The notes beneath the pieces are model-generated. The model was not told where the DNA came from. It searched no databases and saw only the letters and a program-made list of their open reading frames with translations. The translations under genes and the position numbers were made by a program. From Stereum hirsutum FP-91666 SS1 (Eukaryota; Basidiomycota; Agaricomycetes; Russulales; Stereaceae), in assembly GCF_000264905.1 (NCBI RefSeq), contig NW_006763133.1, forward strand, positions 431,721 to 495,720: a stretch of 64,000 nt of DNA. The letters are read 5' to 3'. Positions 12,098 through 23,156 of the stretch are shown piece by piece (position 1 is the first letter of the stretch; every line of letters starts with the position of its first letter).

Positions 12098-14083
12098 ATG
12101 TCCACCTCTTTTATTGGGTGCGTACCCTGTCTCCGGATTTTAATGTCGGTGGTACGACTATATGTTCGGAGAGTTTCTCTACGAACCAACACAAGCGATG
12201 AGAGTTCTGGTCATATACATTTCAGATGATCATTCGCTTGAGCCACCGGTCATACACCGTGACGACGTGTAGACGTGTCGTTTGCTGTCGGCGCAGTTGA
12301 CGAGACGTACTGACGATTCTTAGTGCAGAAAAACCATCTCCCTCATCTCCCATTCGGATGTACGTTACCGTGGAGTTTTGGCCGGGATAGACCCCGCTGC
12401 GGCGACCATCCAGCTGTCTAATGGTACATTTGCTTTCTCTTCGCTTTTGCGCTTCGTCTGCTCCAAATCATATGCTGATTCTTCTCCCGTGCTTTTCCCG
12501 ATGGTGTGCCCGGTTTGTAGTTTATTCTATGGGCACTGAATCACGACGGTACGTGCTTGACACTATGCTCTTTATAGTCGATCTTTTCTTGTCCCTCTAT
12601 ACCCTGTTCTTTATTGTCTATTCGAACCAAAGATGAAACCAATACGGATGTAAACGAGCACAGCTCGGTTGTCCGAGAGCGCATAAACCCCATGTGGATA
12701 TCCCGTTGCCTTCCTTCTGACCTTCTCTCTATTCTCCCACAACTCTCTCTCGCCTACTGGCTTTCACTTCTCGCACTTTCTTGTCTGTAGTCCATCCGAC
12801 TGACGTCCCTGTCCGCATTGAAATTTCACAGGCCGCCAGCGGATTTCATCCCGCCAGTCCAGGATCCATACCAATATATCATCTTCCGAGCGTCTGAAGT
12901 GAAGGATCTGTCGGTGGACGAGCAACCACCACCGCAGCAGAATATCCATAATGATCCTGCCGTTCTGAACGTGCGTTCCGTTCCCATCTTGCTTTCACCC
13001 CTTCTGTGTACGAGTTCCTACTCGTTCTCCTACTTTATGATCGAAATCATTTACGGATGTAAGCGAGCCAAGCTCGTGTGTCCGAGAGCGCAAAACCCCA
13101 TGTGGATATCCCGTTGCCTTCCTTCTGACCCTCATACTATCCTCTTATTTCTCTTTTTACCTCACCGTCTCACCACGCTAACTCGCATCTTCATGTAGGC
13201 CGGCAGTGCTTACGCCGCGCCCTACCCACCTGCGCAAAATTTCCAACAATCCCCTCAACCCCCCGCACAACAACCCCAACAACGTGCTCCCCCTCCAATC
13301 CAACAACAGCAGCAGCAGCAACCCCCGCAACCTCAACCGCAACCCCGTGGTTCCGCCGCTGCAGCTGCAGCCGCCGCAGCCGCCAACGGTGGAAGCCTCA
13401 ACTCTGCCGCCGCCTCTTTACAGAGCGTCGAACGCGCGCTCGGTGATCTCAGAGTCACGAACGGAGGCGGTCGTGGAAATGCGAATGGAGGAGGAAGGAG
13501 GCGTGGTGGACAGCCGGAGATCAAGGCTGGGGATCTGAGGGTTCCTGCGGCCGATTTTGATTTTCAGAGTTCGAACGCGAGGTTCGATAAGGCTGCGTTG
13601 GCGGGTGGGGTGAGCGGTGCGACGGTGCTTAAGACTCCGAAAGTGAAGTCTCCGTCGCCGGGCGCTCATGATGACGATGCGAAGACGAACCCGTCGGATG
13701 AGTCGGAGGATGATGAGGATGATGATGAAGAGACGAAGAAGAGGAAGGAGGCGGAGAAAGAGAGCGAGAAGGCGTATAACCCGAAGGCGTCATTCTTCGA
13801 CTCGTTGTCTTCGTCGACGCAGGGACAGCAGGCACAGGGAGGCGGAGGGCATGGAGGCGGACATGGAGGAAGGGGAAGAGGCAGAGGAATGGGTGGCAGA
13901 AATAGGAGGGAGGAAGAGAGGGAGAGGAACGTGGCGACGTTTGGGGAGCCGGGTGGGTTGGGGCTTTTGGGTCCTGGTGGGTATGTACCTGGATGGGGCG
14001 GATACGGGAGAAGAGGTGGTGGACAGGGACAGGGTGGCAGGGGAAGGAGGGGCGGATACTATGCTGGGATTGGAGGTCGGTAA
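12098..14083 (+). CDS. SCD6: Scd6/LSM14 (Rap55/Sum2) mRNP translational repressor
   Basis: Cytoplasmic mRNP/P-body protein of the Lsm14 family, which binds translation initiation factors and decapping partners. Exons 12098-12117, 12329-12423, 12521-12548, 12832-12970 and 13199-14083 join in phase to about 388 residues. The N-terminal divergent LSm domain reads GKTISLISHSDVRYRGVL, AGIDPAAATIQLSNV, YSMGTESRR and DPYQYIIFRASEVKDLSV. A Pro/Gln-rich linker with Gln and Ala runs follows. Then come the FDF box (AADFDFQSSNARFDK), an acidic stretch, the FFD box (YNPKASFFDSLSS), an RGG-rich segment, the TFG box (REEERERNVATFGEPGG) and a C-terminal RGG tail (GRGRRGGYYAGIGGR). All family parts are present and in order. 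Introns 3 and 4 are unusually long and hold a duplicated element. Confidence 0.96.
12644..12722 (+). repeat. Structured intronic element, copy 1 (intron 3 of SCD6)
   Basis: 79 bases starting ACGGATGTAA and ending CCTTCTGACC, nearly identical to 13053-13130. It contains a 5-bp hairpin CGAGC-ACA-GCTCG at 12655-12667, an overlapping alternative stem CTCGG-TTGT-CCGAG, and the block CATGTGGATATCC. It sits in the middle of a 283-base intron. Confidence 0.85.
13053..13130 (+). repeat. Structured intronic element, copy 2 (intron 4 of SCD6)
   Basis: 78 bases matching 12644-12722 with only a few differences, mostly in the hairpin loop (CAA for ACA) and its edge, plus one deleted base. The CGAGC/GCTCG stem is kept. 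It lies in the middle of a 228-base intron. Confidence 0.85.
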
Positions 14084-14660
14084 GAAGTCACCTGTGTGGA
14101 TGATTCATTTTGCTGGGTTTGAGATTACGATTCCCGCGAGGCTCTCGCATGTTGACGTATTGGAATGTGAGGCTTGTACATATGGGTGGGAGGACAAGTA
14201 GCGGATGACGAGCGACGCAGACGAGCAAGGAAGTAATGTCGTGCCCTTTTGGTGGTTGTGTGGTCGGTCTGGTGGTTGTGGCGAATCATTTGTCCCTTTT
14301 TCTTTTTGTTGCTTTGCGACCGATTCATATGAGGTCGAACACCCCGTTCTCGTACGTCGTCTGTCGTGATAAGTGTGTGCCTGCCTCTCCCCCAACGAAA
14401 ACTAGTTATAGTTGAAACTGGTCGAGTATAGACGGGTCGCAGACTACGCGACACTAATAATACCACAGGTTCGAAACTATGTCGACATTCACTAAACGTG
14501 TCCCAGGGTCCACAATTTCTCGTTATACCAAACAACTCTTGAGAAAAGAAAGAGAGATCGCATCGTCTCGCTTGAAGCAAAATATAATCCATACATAATC
14601 AAAGCGAACAGTCCCAAATCACCTCCACGAACACGAATAAACGACATGCTAATGCCATAC
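14084..14660. other. Convergent 3' intergenic region
   Basis: 577 bases between the tail-to-tail SCD6 and VPS11 genes. No conserved frame; presumably the two 3' UTRs. Confidence 0.5.
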
Positions 14661-17600
14661 CTACGAAACCACATTCTCCAACCTAGTCGCGTTCAGTACG
14701 CCCCTCCCGAAGCCCGCAGCCACCGCACTGAACCCATTGTCTTTCACATCCGCAAGGAACAGGTCGTGCTGATCCGCTAGCTTCTCGTTATTCCTGCGGA
14801 TTTCGCGTATCACGCCGTGGGCGCGAGCGCAATTCGGGCATTCTGTCTCGTGTTCGGCGACACATCTATAAGAAAAGAGGTTGAATGACGCATGTAGGGG
14901 TTAATGAAATGAAGATAAATGGAGGTCCAAAAACGAACCGTTGGTGGTACGAGTGGTTACACATAAAATGCACACTCGGGAGATCGAGCTGGCCTCCACA
15001 ACGCGAACACTGCGCGACATGGAATACTCTTGGATGATCTGGATCGGAAAGCTCTTTGACTTGTTTGAGCTTTGTCTCCGTCTCTCCACGGTACGACGCG
15101 ATAAGTTGTTGGTCCTAGTGCATTGCAAAGAAACACGTTCAGTTTTGGCGTGGTACAAAAGAGGATAAGACGCACGGTGTTGATCTCGTCTCTCGCTTCC
15201 TTAATCCTGCCCATCAGCCAGTCCTTCACAAGCCCTACGCTCGTTACCCCATTCCTACTCAACACCTGCACAACAGCCAACGGCGGCATGATCGTCTCCT
15301 GATCGATCACATCCAATACCTCCCTCAAGTCCTCCTTATGCCTCGACATCACCTCTCCCGAACTCGTCAAAAACCTCAACACCAACGGATAAAGATACTT
15401 GTTCTTCGGGCCATACTTCTCCAAACACCTCATCACCTCTCCCGAAGCCTCAGCCGCAGACGTTGGATCTTGATCCTTATCCATCCAGAACCTGAGCACA
15501 TCTTCGTACATTCCTAAGCGTTCCCAGAGCAGGACGAGACCAGAGGTAAATTTTCGGGTGGAACAGAGGATGAGCGCATGAGTAGGATCATAGGGGATCT
15601 TGTCGTCCTTCAGGAGCCTCAGTGCCTTGTCGCCCATAGCACTCTTCCCCTGCCCCTTCCTCTGCACCTGTCCCTCCGATCCCGCCTCTCCAACACCTGA
15701 CAATGTAAGATAGAGCTCCAGCAGCGTATTCCAAACCGCTTCCTGATCCTTCCTCTCTGCCTGTTCATCAAAGTCCGGCTCCTCGTCCACAGAGCTTGGC
15801 AAGGTCACGTTCTCATCCATTGTCTGGCCCCACCGTTTTAGGGCGACGGCCTCCAAGAACACGACGAACTGTTCTCGGTGGCCCACAAAGTTGGGAAAGT
15901 AGAGCCGAGGTGAGGGCCGTTTGACGGACAGAGTCTGTGGTTTCGAAGTCGACAACAGGCCTGTTGTGGTACCGTTCGTGCTGGTAGCTGAAGGTGGCGG
16001 TGGCGTGGAATCCCTCGATCCATCGATTATGCTGTCCTTGCGGGCAGTCTCCAATGATGGCTTGACAGTAGTGGCCGTGATAGTCGATGCAGAGGAGGGT
16101 TGCGGTAGATCTGAGGCGACAACTGGTGAAGGGGCGATGGGGGCTGCCCCACGGCTGATGGCGAGGTAAGACAGGTATGATGCGGTCGTCGAAGTGGCCG
16201 TGGCCTGCTTAACGGGAGACGTTGGTCGGTCTTCAGGATCAAAGGTGAGAGGGGTTGTGCTTGTGCATATGTCGATGAGGAGTTGGGTGGTCTCGTTGGG
16301 CAAAGCGTCGAGCATAGCGCGTCCGTATCTCGCAAGACTGTGCTCGGCCTGTTTAAGATGTCAGCATACGATATGTTTCGATTAGATGATGAGAATCCGT
16401 ACCGCCTGTGGGCCCAATTTTCGCAAGTATGCCAGTGCATCGGCGAAATTTCCCGCATCCTCAACCTGTATCCTTAGATAATCTTCGTGCCTCTCCCATC
16501 TCTTCGCCAGATACCCTGCATGCTCAAAGTATCCCGCTTGCCTGCACACCCGAATCGCAGTATCCAGATCAAAAGGGAGCTCATCCTTCTCCTCTTGAGC
16601 GTCGTTCTCCCCTAAGGGCGAACGCCGCGACTCTGTCTTGATGAAGCTATCCAGGCGGGCCACGTCTTTGAGCTTTGTATACGTGTTGAGTAGAAGGGTC
16701 GTATGGTCCGAATTTGCCACGCCAAGGTTATGTAGTTCTTGGAGGTAAGTGACGAGATTGTGTATCCGTTGAGCGTCGAGAAACTAGTGCCGGGAGAATA
16801 TCAGCCAAGTCCACTCGCAACGTACAAAGGAACTACACACTTTCCGGACGACATAGCTTGGCTGGACGTAACCGATTGTCTGCAAGTACTGTTGCATTGC
16901 GCCGTCGTAATCTCCCTTACTATAATTACTGTCGCCGAACTGCCGATGTATATCCGCCAGACTCGACTCGTCCAGTCGTTGCGTTTTGGCCATGTTCAGC
17001 GCGGTCAGATATTGTGACTTCCCATATAGGAGGTTCAACCTCTCTCCGGTCGGTTTCTCCCGTAGACTGACGAGCTATAAAACGCCACCGTTCGTCAGTC
17101 GAGAAGATACACACAGAAGGCGAGAGGTAAAAAGGTTCACCTTTCCGTCGTTCGGAAGAATGTATATTTGATCCCACTGCGAGATGACCTGACGCACACC
17201 CTCCTGGAACGCACCAGAATACGCGACGAACTTATTCTCGAGATCAAAGACGGTGACCTTGGTGAGATCTGCGTTCCCTGAAATGGATTCATTACGCCAT
17301 AGATTCCGTACGGTGGCGGACGCTGAAGTCGCGGTTGGGACGAATGGAGGAGAGACGATGACTAGGTAGTTTAGGTGCGTATGGACCGATGACTTGTGAC
17401 CTGCAGGACGTATCATCAGTCAGGACAAACATTTGGGAGCGGCATCAGAGTAGTATCATACCTTCATACGCAATCGACGCTCCCCTGCCCTCAATGCCAC
17501 ATATGAAGACCGCCTCGTCTCTCGCCACAATTAGGTTCTGCGCCTTCCAATCCATAACGGCACATCCCACCGCCGCACCAACTTCGTATACCTCGCTCGG

Positions 17601-18528
17601 TGTGCCTCCACTTCCCTTTCCCGAGACCTGATATGACCGGACACTGTTCGTCGTGACAATAAAGAGATGCAGAACATTTGGGGCGTCCGGTGTAGGTTCT
17701 TTGAATCCGAGGCCAGTGATAGGTTCTGTGGGCGATTCGTGGATGACGCGTGGTTTGGGGAGGGCGGTGAGAGAGGTAGAGGTGGAGAAGATGGATTGGT
17801 CAAGGTGGCGGTAGAGGAGGACAGTGCCGTCCGCGAGACCGATGGCAAGGTATGAGAGTGTAGCGGAGAGGGCCATGGCTGATACCTTCAAGAAAGTTCA
17901 TTAGTCCGTTCAACGAAGAGACGAAGAAGTGACTCACTGGATGGGGGCGGTTACTGTGCTGGACCTTAATGGACCGCAGGAGTAACGGAAAACCATTCTT
18001 GTCTGTCTTCTCCAAATGCCACACCTTCAATAGTGGTTGCCTCACTGCATCCTCTTCCTAATTCTCGTTAACTTTCCTCTCTTCTGTTGCATCCATACAC
18101 GAACAAGGAAAACGATGCTTACCCCGAGCGTGATCAAAAAACCCCGACGCTCTACCATATGCGTCACCCGTCCTCCAACATGCGCAATCCAACTCATGGC
18201 AGGTTCAAACTCCTTGTTCAATACGTGTAAACTCCCATGGATGTCCGCAACGAGGATCCCGTAGGATGAAGGGCAGACTGTGGATATTTCGTTGGCGCTC
18301 TGAGGATTGGTCAACTGCGGGGAATTGTGCGGGCCTGGGGTAGACGTACTCGTAGGAGATGTGGGCTCTCTCCCAAGTCGTGTGTATCCTTGACTGGTAC
18401 GACGTCGAAGAACGCGAATTGTTTGAACTAGAACGCAGCATGAACATTGAGTTCTGAATATCTGCGTGTATGGTAGACAGAGGACGTACGGCTGGTGCTG
18501 CTGCACCAGAACTCAGAGATGAAGTCAT
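14661..18528 (-). CDS. VPS11: VPS11, HOPS/CORVET core subunit with C-terminal RING
   Basis: Subunit of the HOPS and CORVET tethering complexes on vacuole and endosome membranes. The start at 18528 gives MTSSLSSGAAAPA; after a 60-base intron come FKQFAFFDVVPVKD and, across a 50-base GTACGT...CTCAG intron, SANEISTVCPSSYG. The N-terminal beta-propeller is seen in LVADIHGSLHVLNKEF and SWIAHVGGRVTHM. The helical clathrin-repeat part is clear in LLLNTYTKLKDVARLDSFI, AIRVCRQAGYFEHAGYLAKR and DYLRIQVEDAGNFADALAYL. The C-terminus holds a RING-H2 zinc site: CSRCGG ... MCNHSYHQRC ... HETECPNC, split by an intron, then the end at ENVVS and a TAG at 14661. About eight introns. Every family part is present. 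Confidence 0.95.
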
Positions 18529-21500
18529 GTTTGCGAAGTCTCGAGCCACGCGGGAAGTGGACTCGGTGTTCAGTCCTGTGAGGCGTTCGTCAAGCAAATT
18601 TGGTATATTGAACGTCCTCCAGTGTTGTCGTGATTATTTTGACCACCTTGGACGCGTACACGACACCAAGCAAGCAGAACAGCTAGTAAGTGCTAGTCAA
18701 GTGAGAGAGCCACAGTGAAAGCGCGGTTGATCCCGCTTGTAGTGCGCCAAGTTATTTTGAGCTCCGAAAGGCACCTACGTTTTAGTTGTAGTGCGACTAC
18801 AATTTAGTACAAAAGCCCAGAACGGCACACCCTACGCCACACTCGCAATTGGCTTCGCGGATGCTGTCATTCCTCCGGCTGTACGGAAGCCTGCCCAACT
18901 CCCTAAAACGACACTTAAAGCACACAGGAACGCGATCACTATTAGAAAGACCGTCAATCAGAACGAAACCGAAAGTTTGGAAGATTTCTTTTTGTTGTTT
19001 TGAATTATCCATAGCACAGATTCGACAAGAACCCGAACTACAACGACGCACACGCATCTCCCCAACACTCACCCACCCTTGGCCATCCAACTGGACCCCT
19101 CGACTGTTACCCGCCTTGTCTAATTCGCCCTCGCCGTCTTCTTCGTCCACCCCAGCCCGTCGCCAATGATGCCGCCACCTGCCACCATATCTATCCCGCA
19201 ATGCTACACCTCTGCCGCCGGCTACGAACGAAAACCATGGGATGGACACCCCGGATACAGTATCGGTATCCTTGGGTTGCGTGTGATGACAATGGATGTA
19301 TGAGGCTAAAGCCTGATAGGTTTAGGAACGCGATAACCTGACTACAATTGGATAAGGTCAGCGCCTGGTAACGAAGCGGGGGACACAGCCGAGGGTAAGA
19401 GACGCACGACGCATGAATAAGTGGTAGGTAGGAAAGAGCACCGGCGTCGACGGTACTGAGAATACGACGAAGAAGACGGCGAGAACGAGACGAATAACTA
19501 AGCAGAAACGTTTGAAAATTAGTAGTGCGCAGAAAGGCGGGAATATCGTTCAAAACATGGCACACCTTTCGCAAGTTGAAAGGGTCCGAGGTCGGACAGC
19601 CCGACTACCACGAACAGTCTCCTCAACAGAGAAGGTTCGGGGAGGCGACCTAGAGCAAAGGACGACCTGAAGAACCGACAATAACCACTCGAGACGCTGG
19701 TTTTATACCCGAACCAGACGCCTCAAAGCGTGAGAATTAATCACACCAGACATGATGCTATCCCCGGCCAGACTGTCGAAAAGGTATTGCGACTGGGAGC
19801 GTTATCTTCGCCTATCGATGTCATGATCCGTACAAAGAGAAGAGGAAGGAGGTAGTTTGGTCCTGTAGGATGGCCAGACCGGTTCAAAAACAGGCGGGGC
19901 AGATACGGGACCTGAAACTGAAGGAATTGGCCGGAGTGGAATGCGTACCATGGGAGGATACGCAAGTCGCCGCTTGCCGAATAAGTAGATTCCTTTGGCT
20001 TGAACGGTTTTCCACTTTGAACGTGTACGAATCTATCCAGGGTTTTATGCATGAATAGTATCTGAACTTCCTGCAGGACTTCGGCGGTGTTCTATGTAGC
20101 GTAGTTAAGGACTGCATCCGCTATAGTGCCTGTCGTACGGATAGCCCGAGACGACCTACAAAACCCTTTTGATTAGTCAATGACCATTCCCAGTGGATGC
20201 TTGTCGAATGAGTGGAAGAACGTTACAACAGCCAATGGAACCCGGGACCACACAAACGACGCACCTCCTGGACCACCAGAATTAACACAAGCGGGTCCCT
20301 ATTGGGAGGCGGGTTAATGGGTACGAACTCCTTGTAAAAGAGTAGTGAGTGATTGATTGAAGACCGCACAGCCAATAGGATTTTGAGCCGCATGAGCCAA
20401 GCGGAAGACGCCACTGGTGGTGCGTGAAACGAATTACATCTATTCCGGTCTCCTGCGCTCCTGTGGAGTTCGCCAGCAGCAGAATTCAATGGTGAGTAGC
20501 GTGTTCACAGAAGCCGTGTACAATGAAGCTCTTCCTTATCGGATCAAGACAGAGGCCTTCCTCGACTGCTGGGAAGCACAGGAAGATAGGTCATATATCG
20601 AGAACGTGTTCGCGTCTCTGATCCCAACGCTCGTCATCTGGCAAGTCCTCGAGTGGGCTTTCCCTAGCTGGATGACACTATCATCGTCTAATCCCGCTTT
20701 TCCTACCCGTTGATGATTGTTTAGTGACAAGGTGAATGTTGGAAAAGTCACGAAACCGCAGCCTCATCGAGAGTGTAATGCTGAGTGGAATTGCGATACC
20801 TTTGTGATATTAAGGTGGCTGTATATCAGCCATATGGTCTCCAGCTATGGGTCGTCTTCGTCATGTGTGCGAGTGCTCACCCCAACGCTCGATTGCAGAT
20901 AGTCATATCGTTCTAGTCCAGCGACACAAAATAGACTGCTTCACAACTCCGGTGGAGCCGAAGATAAACATGAGCCGCTTCTGCTTTTTCGTAGGTTTGC
21001 TGCCGTGGAGGATATACAGATTGAGAGGACAGTGGAATGCGGAGGATAAAGCGGTGTTGAGCACCAGAATTCACCGCTTAATAAGTTACGAGACGAGTCT
21101 GGCGGCGGCGAAGGTATCGCGCCTCCAGTCCGATCCTCGACGAAGCAGAGTACACTTCAGGAATCCGGCACGAACCATTATCGAACACCTTGCAGAGGGG
21201 AACACTATAGATACTTCCAGTATCATGATCCCCAGCTCCGCCGATGAAGACAGGGTGTTCCGAGTCCCTTGAAAGCCTATAAATCGTTCCATAAGCAATA
21301 GTCACCGAAAACCAAAGTCAAACCTAATCCGGCGAACATAGGTTATAGTTAAGCTTCAGACCTCAAGACTTGGGTTTGACTCTCACCACAGATTGTCAGC
21401 GATGATTATCCCAGATATCGGGACGTGGGCCTGACTCCTGCCAGTGAGATCGCGTGCTGTCGTGTCCAACTTGACGAGAATTCGAAGGCCTCAAAACAGG

Positions 21501-21825
21501 TACAGGGAATATATCCAGCAAAACCAGAGAGAACCACGTGCACTAGCAAGATAGAGGAGGGAATAAAGCAATCTAATTTAGTATGTCCGATTTCTTTCAT
21601 GAGGCATAAAGAAGTCGAAAGCCTGAGGTCGAAACTGGAAAGAAATACGGCGACTCCTTCAGGCATCCGGTCGCCCACGTGGCGAACGAACGTCTTCCGG
21701 CGCTATTGCCCGACTTTCCCACACTCCTCTCCGACTAACCCCTCAGGTGAGCTCGTCGTGTCCCACGTTCCCGACGCCCTCCAGCTCATCGTCACTGTCA
21801 TTCTTCAGCCAATAATTCCATCACA
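18529..21825. other. 3.3 kb with no supportable gene
   Basis: Between VPS11 and ATP18. Frames on both strands are short and do not join through convincing splice sites. Protein-like pieces occur on the minus strand at 19741-20052 (YLPRLFLNRSGHPTGPNYLL) and 20223-20489 (YKEFVPINPPPNRDPLVLI), and on the plus strand at 20417-20713 (YRIKTEAFLDCWEAQEDRS). None matches a family I know. It may contain one decayed or fast-evolving gene. Confidence 0.35.
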
Positions 21826-22235
21826 ATGTCCTTCCTTGGTATGCGCAAATGGCCCGTACCCGTACGTTCTACTCACGTTACCAGCGTTTCCGCTCACTGA
21901 CAGTGCGATATTGTTGCTTTTTGTCCCGCGTTACACGCACGTCGTATCCTAACGTCCTCGTCATTTCTCTCTGTTTCGCCTACGCTACACAGGTCGTCAA
22001 GCCCATGTGGCCATTCTTCGCTGCCTCCGCGGTGACCTACTATCTCGTTGCCCAGATGCAGGACATGGGTGTTCGCTGTGCGTCACTTCCTCTTCTGCCT
22101 TCTATGCTTTTGTCTGACCTTGTTTTGCGTCTTCGTTCGCTATATCACCTCCTCGTCTTTCTAGCCGAGCAATGGAAGAATGACCCCCGCAACCCCTACG
22201 TTGCTCAGATTAAAAAGGAGGAGGCGCATCACTAG
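21826..22235 (+). CDS. ATP18: Mitochondrial ATP synthase subunit j (Atp18)
   Basis: Small inner-membrane subunit of the F1Fo ATP synthase Fo sector. Three exons (21826-21861, 21993-22077, 22165-22235) give 63 residues: MSFLGMRKWPVP, then VVKPMWPFFAASAVTYYLV as the single membrane segment, then AQMQDMGVRS and EQWKNDPRNPYVAQIKKEE to the stop. The basic N-terminus, the KPMWPFF entry to the helix and the NDPRNP motif are the signature of the family, and the length fits (yeast Atp18 is about 59). Splice phases 0 and 1 are consistent. Confidence 0.93.
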
Positions 22236-23156
22236 AGAGGCTGGGATGGATTGTTAGCGTTTGTGGATAGGTTTCGCGCAATAGAATTGCCCGTTTCACT
22301 CTCCATTGCGCGTTTTTATATGGCTATCGACAGGCCTCGCTCTCTTAAGCTCTTGAGGGTAAAGTCGCGTTCCCGGCACCCAACAATATGGCGAAGAATA
22401 CTGCATCTGCTACGCGCCAGTCGTCCCCCATACAAAGCATCTAACAGCCCTCCTGTGTCGTGCTCCGAAAACTCAAGGCCTTCCAGGCTGTTGCTAATGG
22501 GATTCGATGCTATCCGCCAAGTCGTCCCGCCCCGGTCAACGATGCGCCACTTATGTCCTCCCGGCAGCCATGCACTCAAGACATACCCGCCACATGCATA
22601 GTCGACCTCGACGAGAATTACTCTGACAACAGCCTGCATCGTTCAAAGCATCACTCTCGATAGTCACTGCTCGTCTCATTCTCCGCTCTATCAGAGAGGA
22701 ATAACGAGCACGATTCAAACCGCACCCATGCTCTCTCATACTCCACGACCATCACATTATTGTCTGGTTCATGCTTCATGAAATTGTGCTCATGCTTCCA
22801 GATATCCGTATTCTCCACAGAAGCTGGTCAAGGTGAACACCCATGAACATTAACAACAATCACAGTGAGGAGTAAACATACGTATAATCAGAAGTATGAG
22901 CATGAATGAAAGGAGAGGGATAAATGAGCCGTCAGGTCACGATAATACAGTAACAACACGATGTACACCACTAAAAGTAAAACATTAACAGAAAACTGGA
23001 TCTCAAGCTCGCCGTGGCCCACAGTACTGAAAACGGTGGCGAATCGAGATGAATACACAACTAAAATGTGACCGTAACCACGAAACGATGCAAACGACCA
23101 CGACTGTCAACCCGCACTCGAGTCCAATCAATCTCTTTATCTCATCCGGGGACCCA
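22236..23156. other. Intergenic region, 921 bases
   Basis: 3' side of both ATP18 (plus) and the Gln-rich gene (minus). A minus frame at 22316-22639 (GGYVLSAWLPGGHKWRIVD) looks partly protein-like but is unsupported. Otherwise AT-rich toward 22750-23000, as in 3' UTRs. Confidence 0.4.

Noticed and set aside
12620..13135. Box C/D snoRNAs in the SCD6 introns
   Set aside because: CTGA is present in both copies, but the C-box candidates differ between copies and no terminal stem pairs, so only a structured repeat is claimed.
13668..14201. Very Arg/Met-rich plus-strand frame
   Set aside because: A shadow of the acidic and RGG parts of SCD6, which carry the conserved FDF, FFD and TFG boxes in the true frame.
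18203..18528. Apparent frameshift in the VPS11 N-terminus
   Set aside because: A 50-base intron with GTACGT donor and CCTCAG acceptor, plus a 60-base intron upstream, restores a continuous frame with the expected family sequence.
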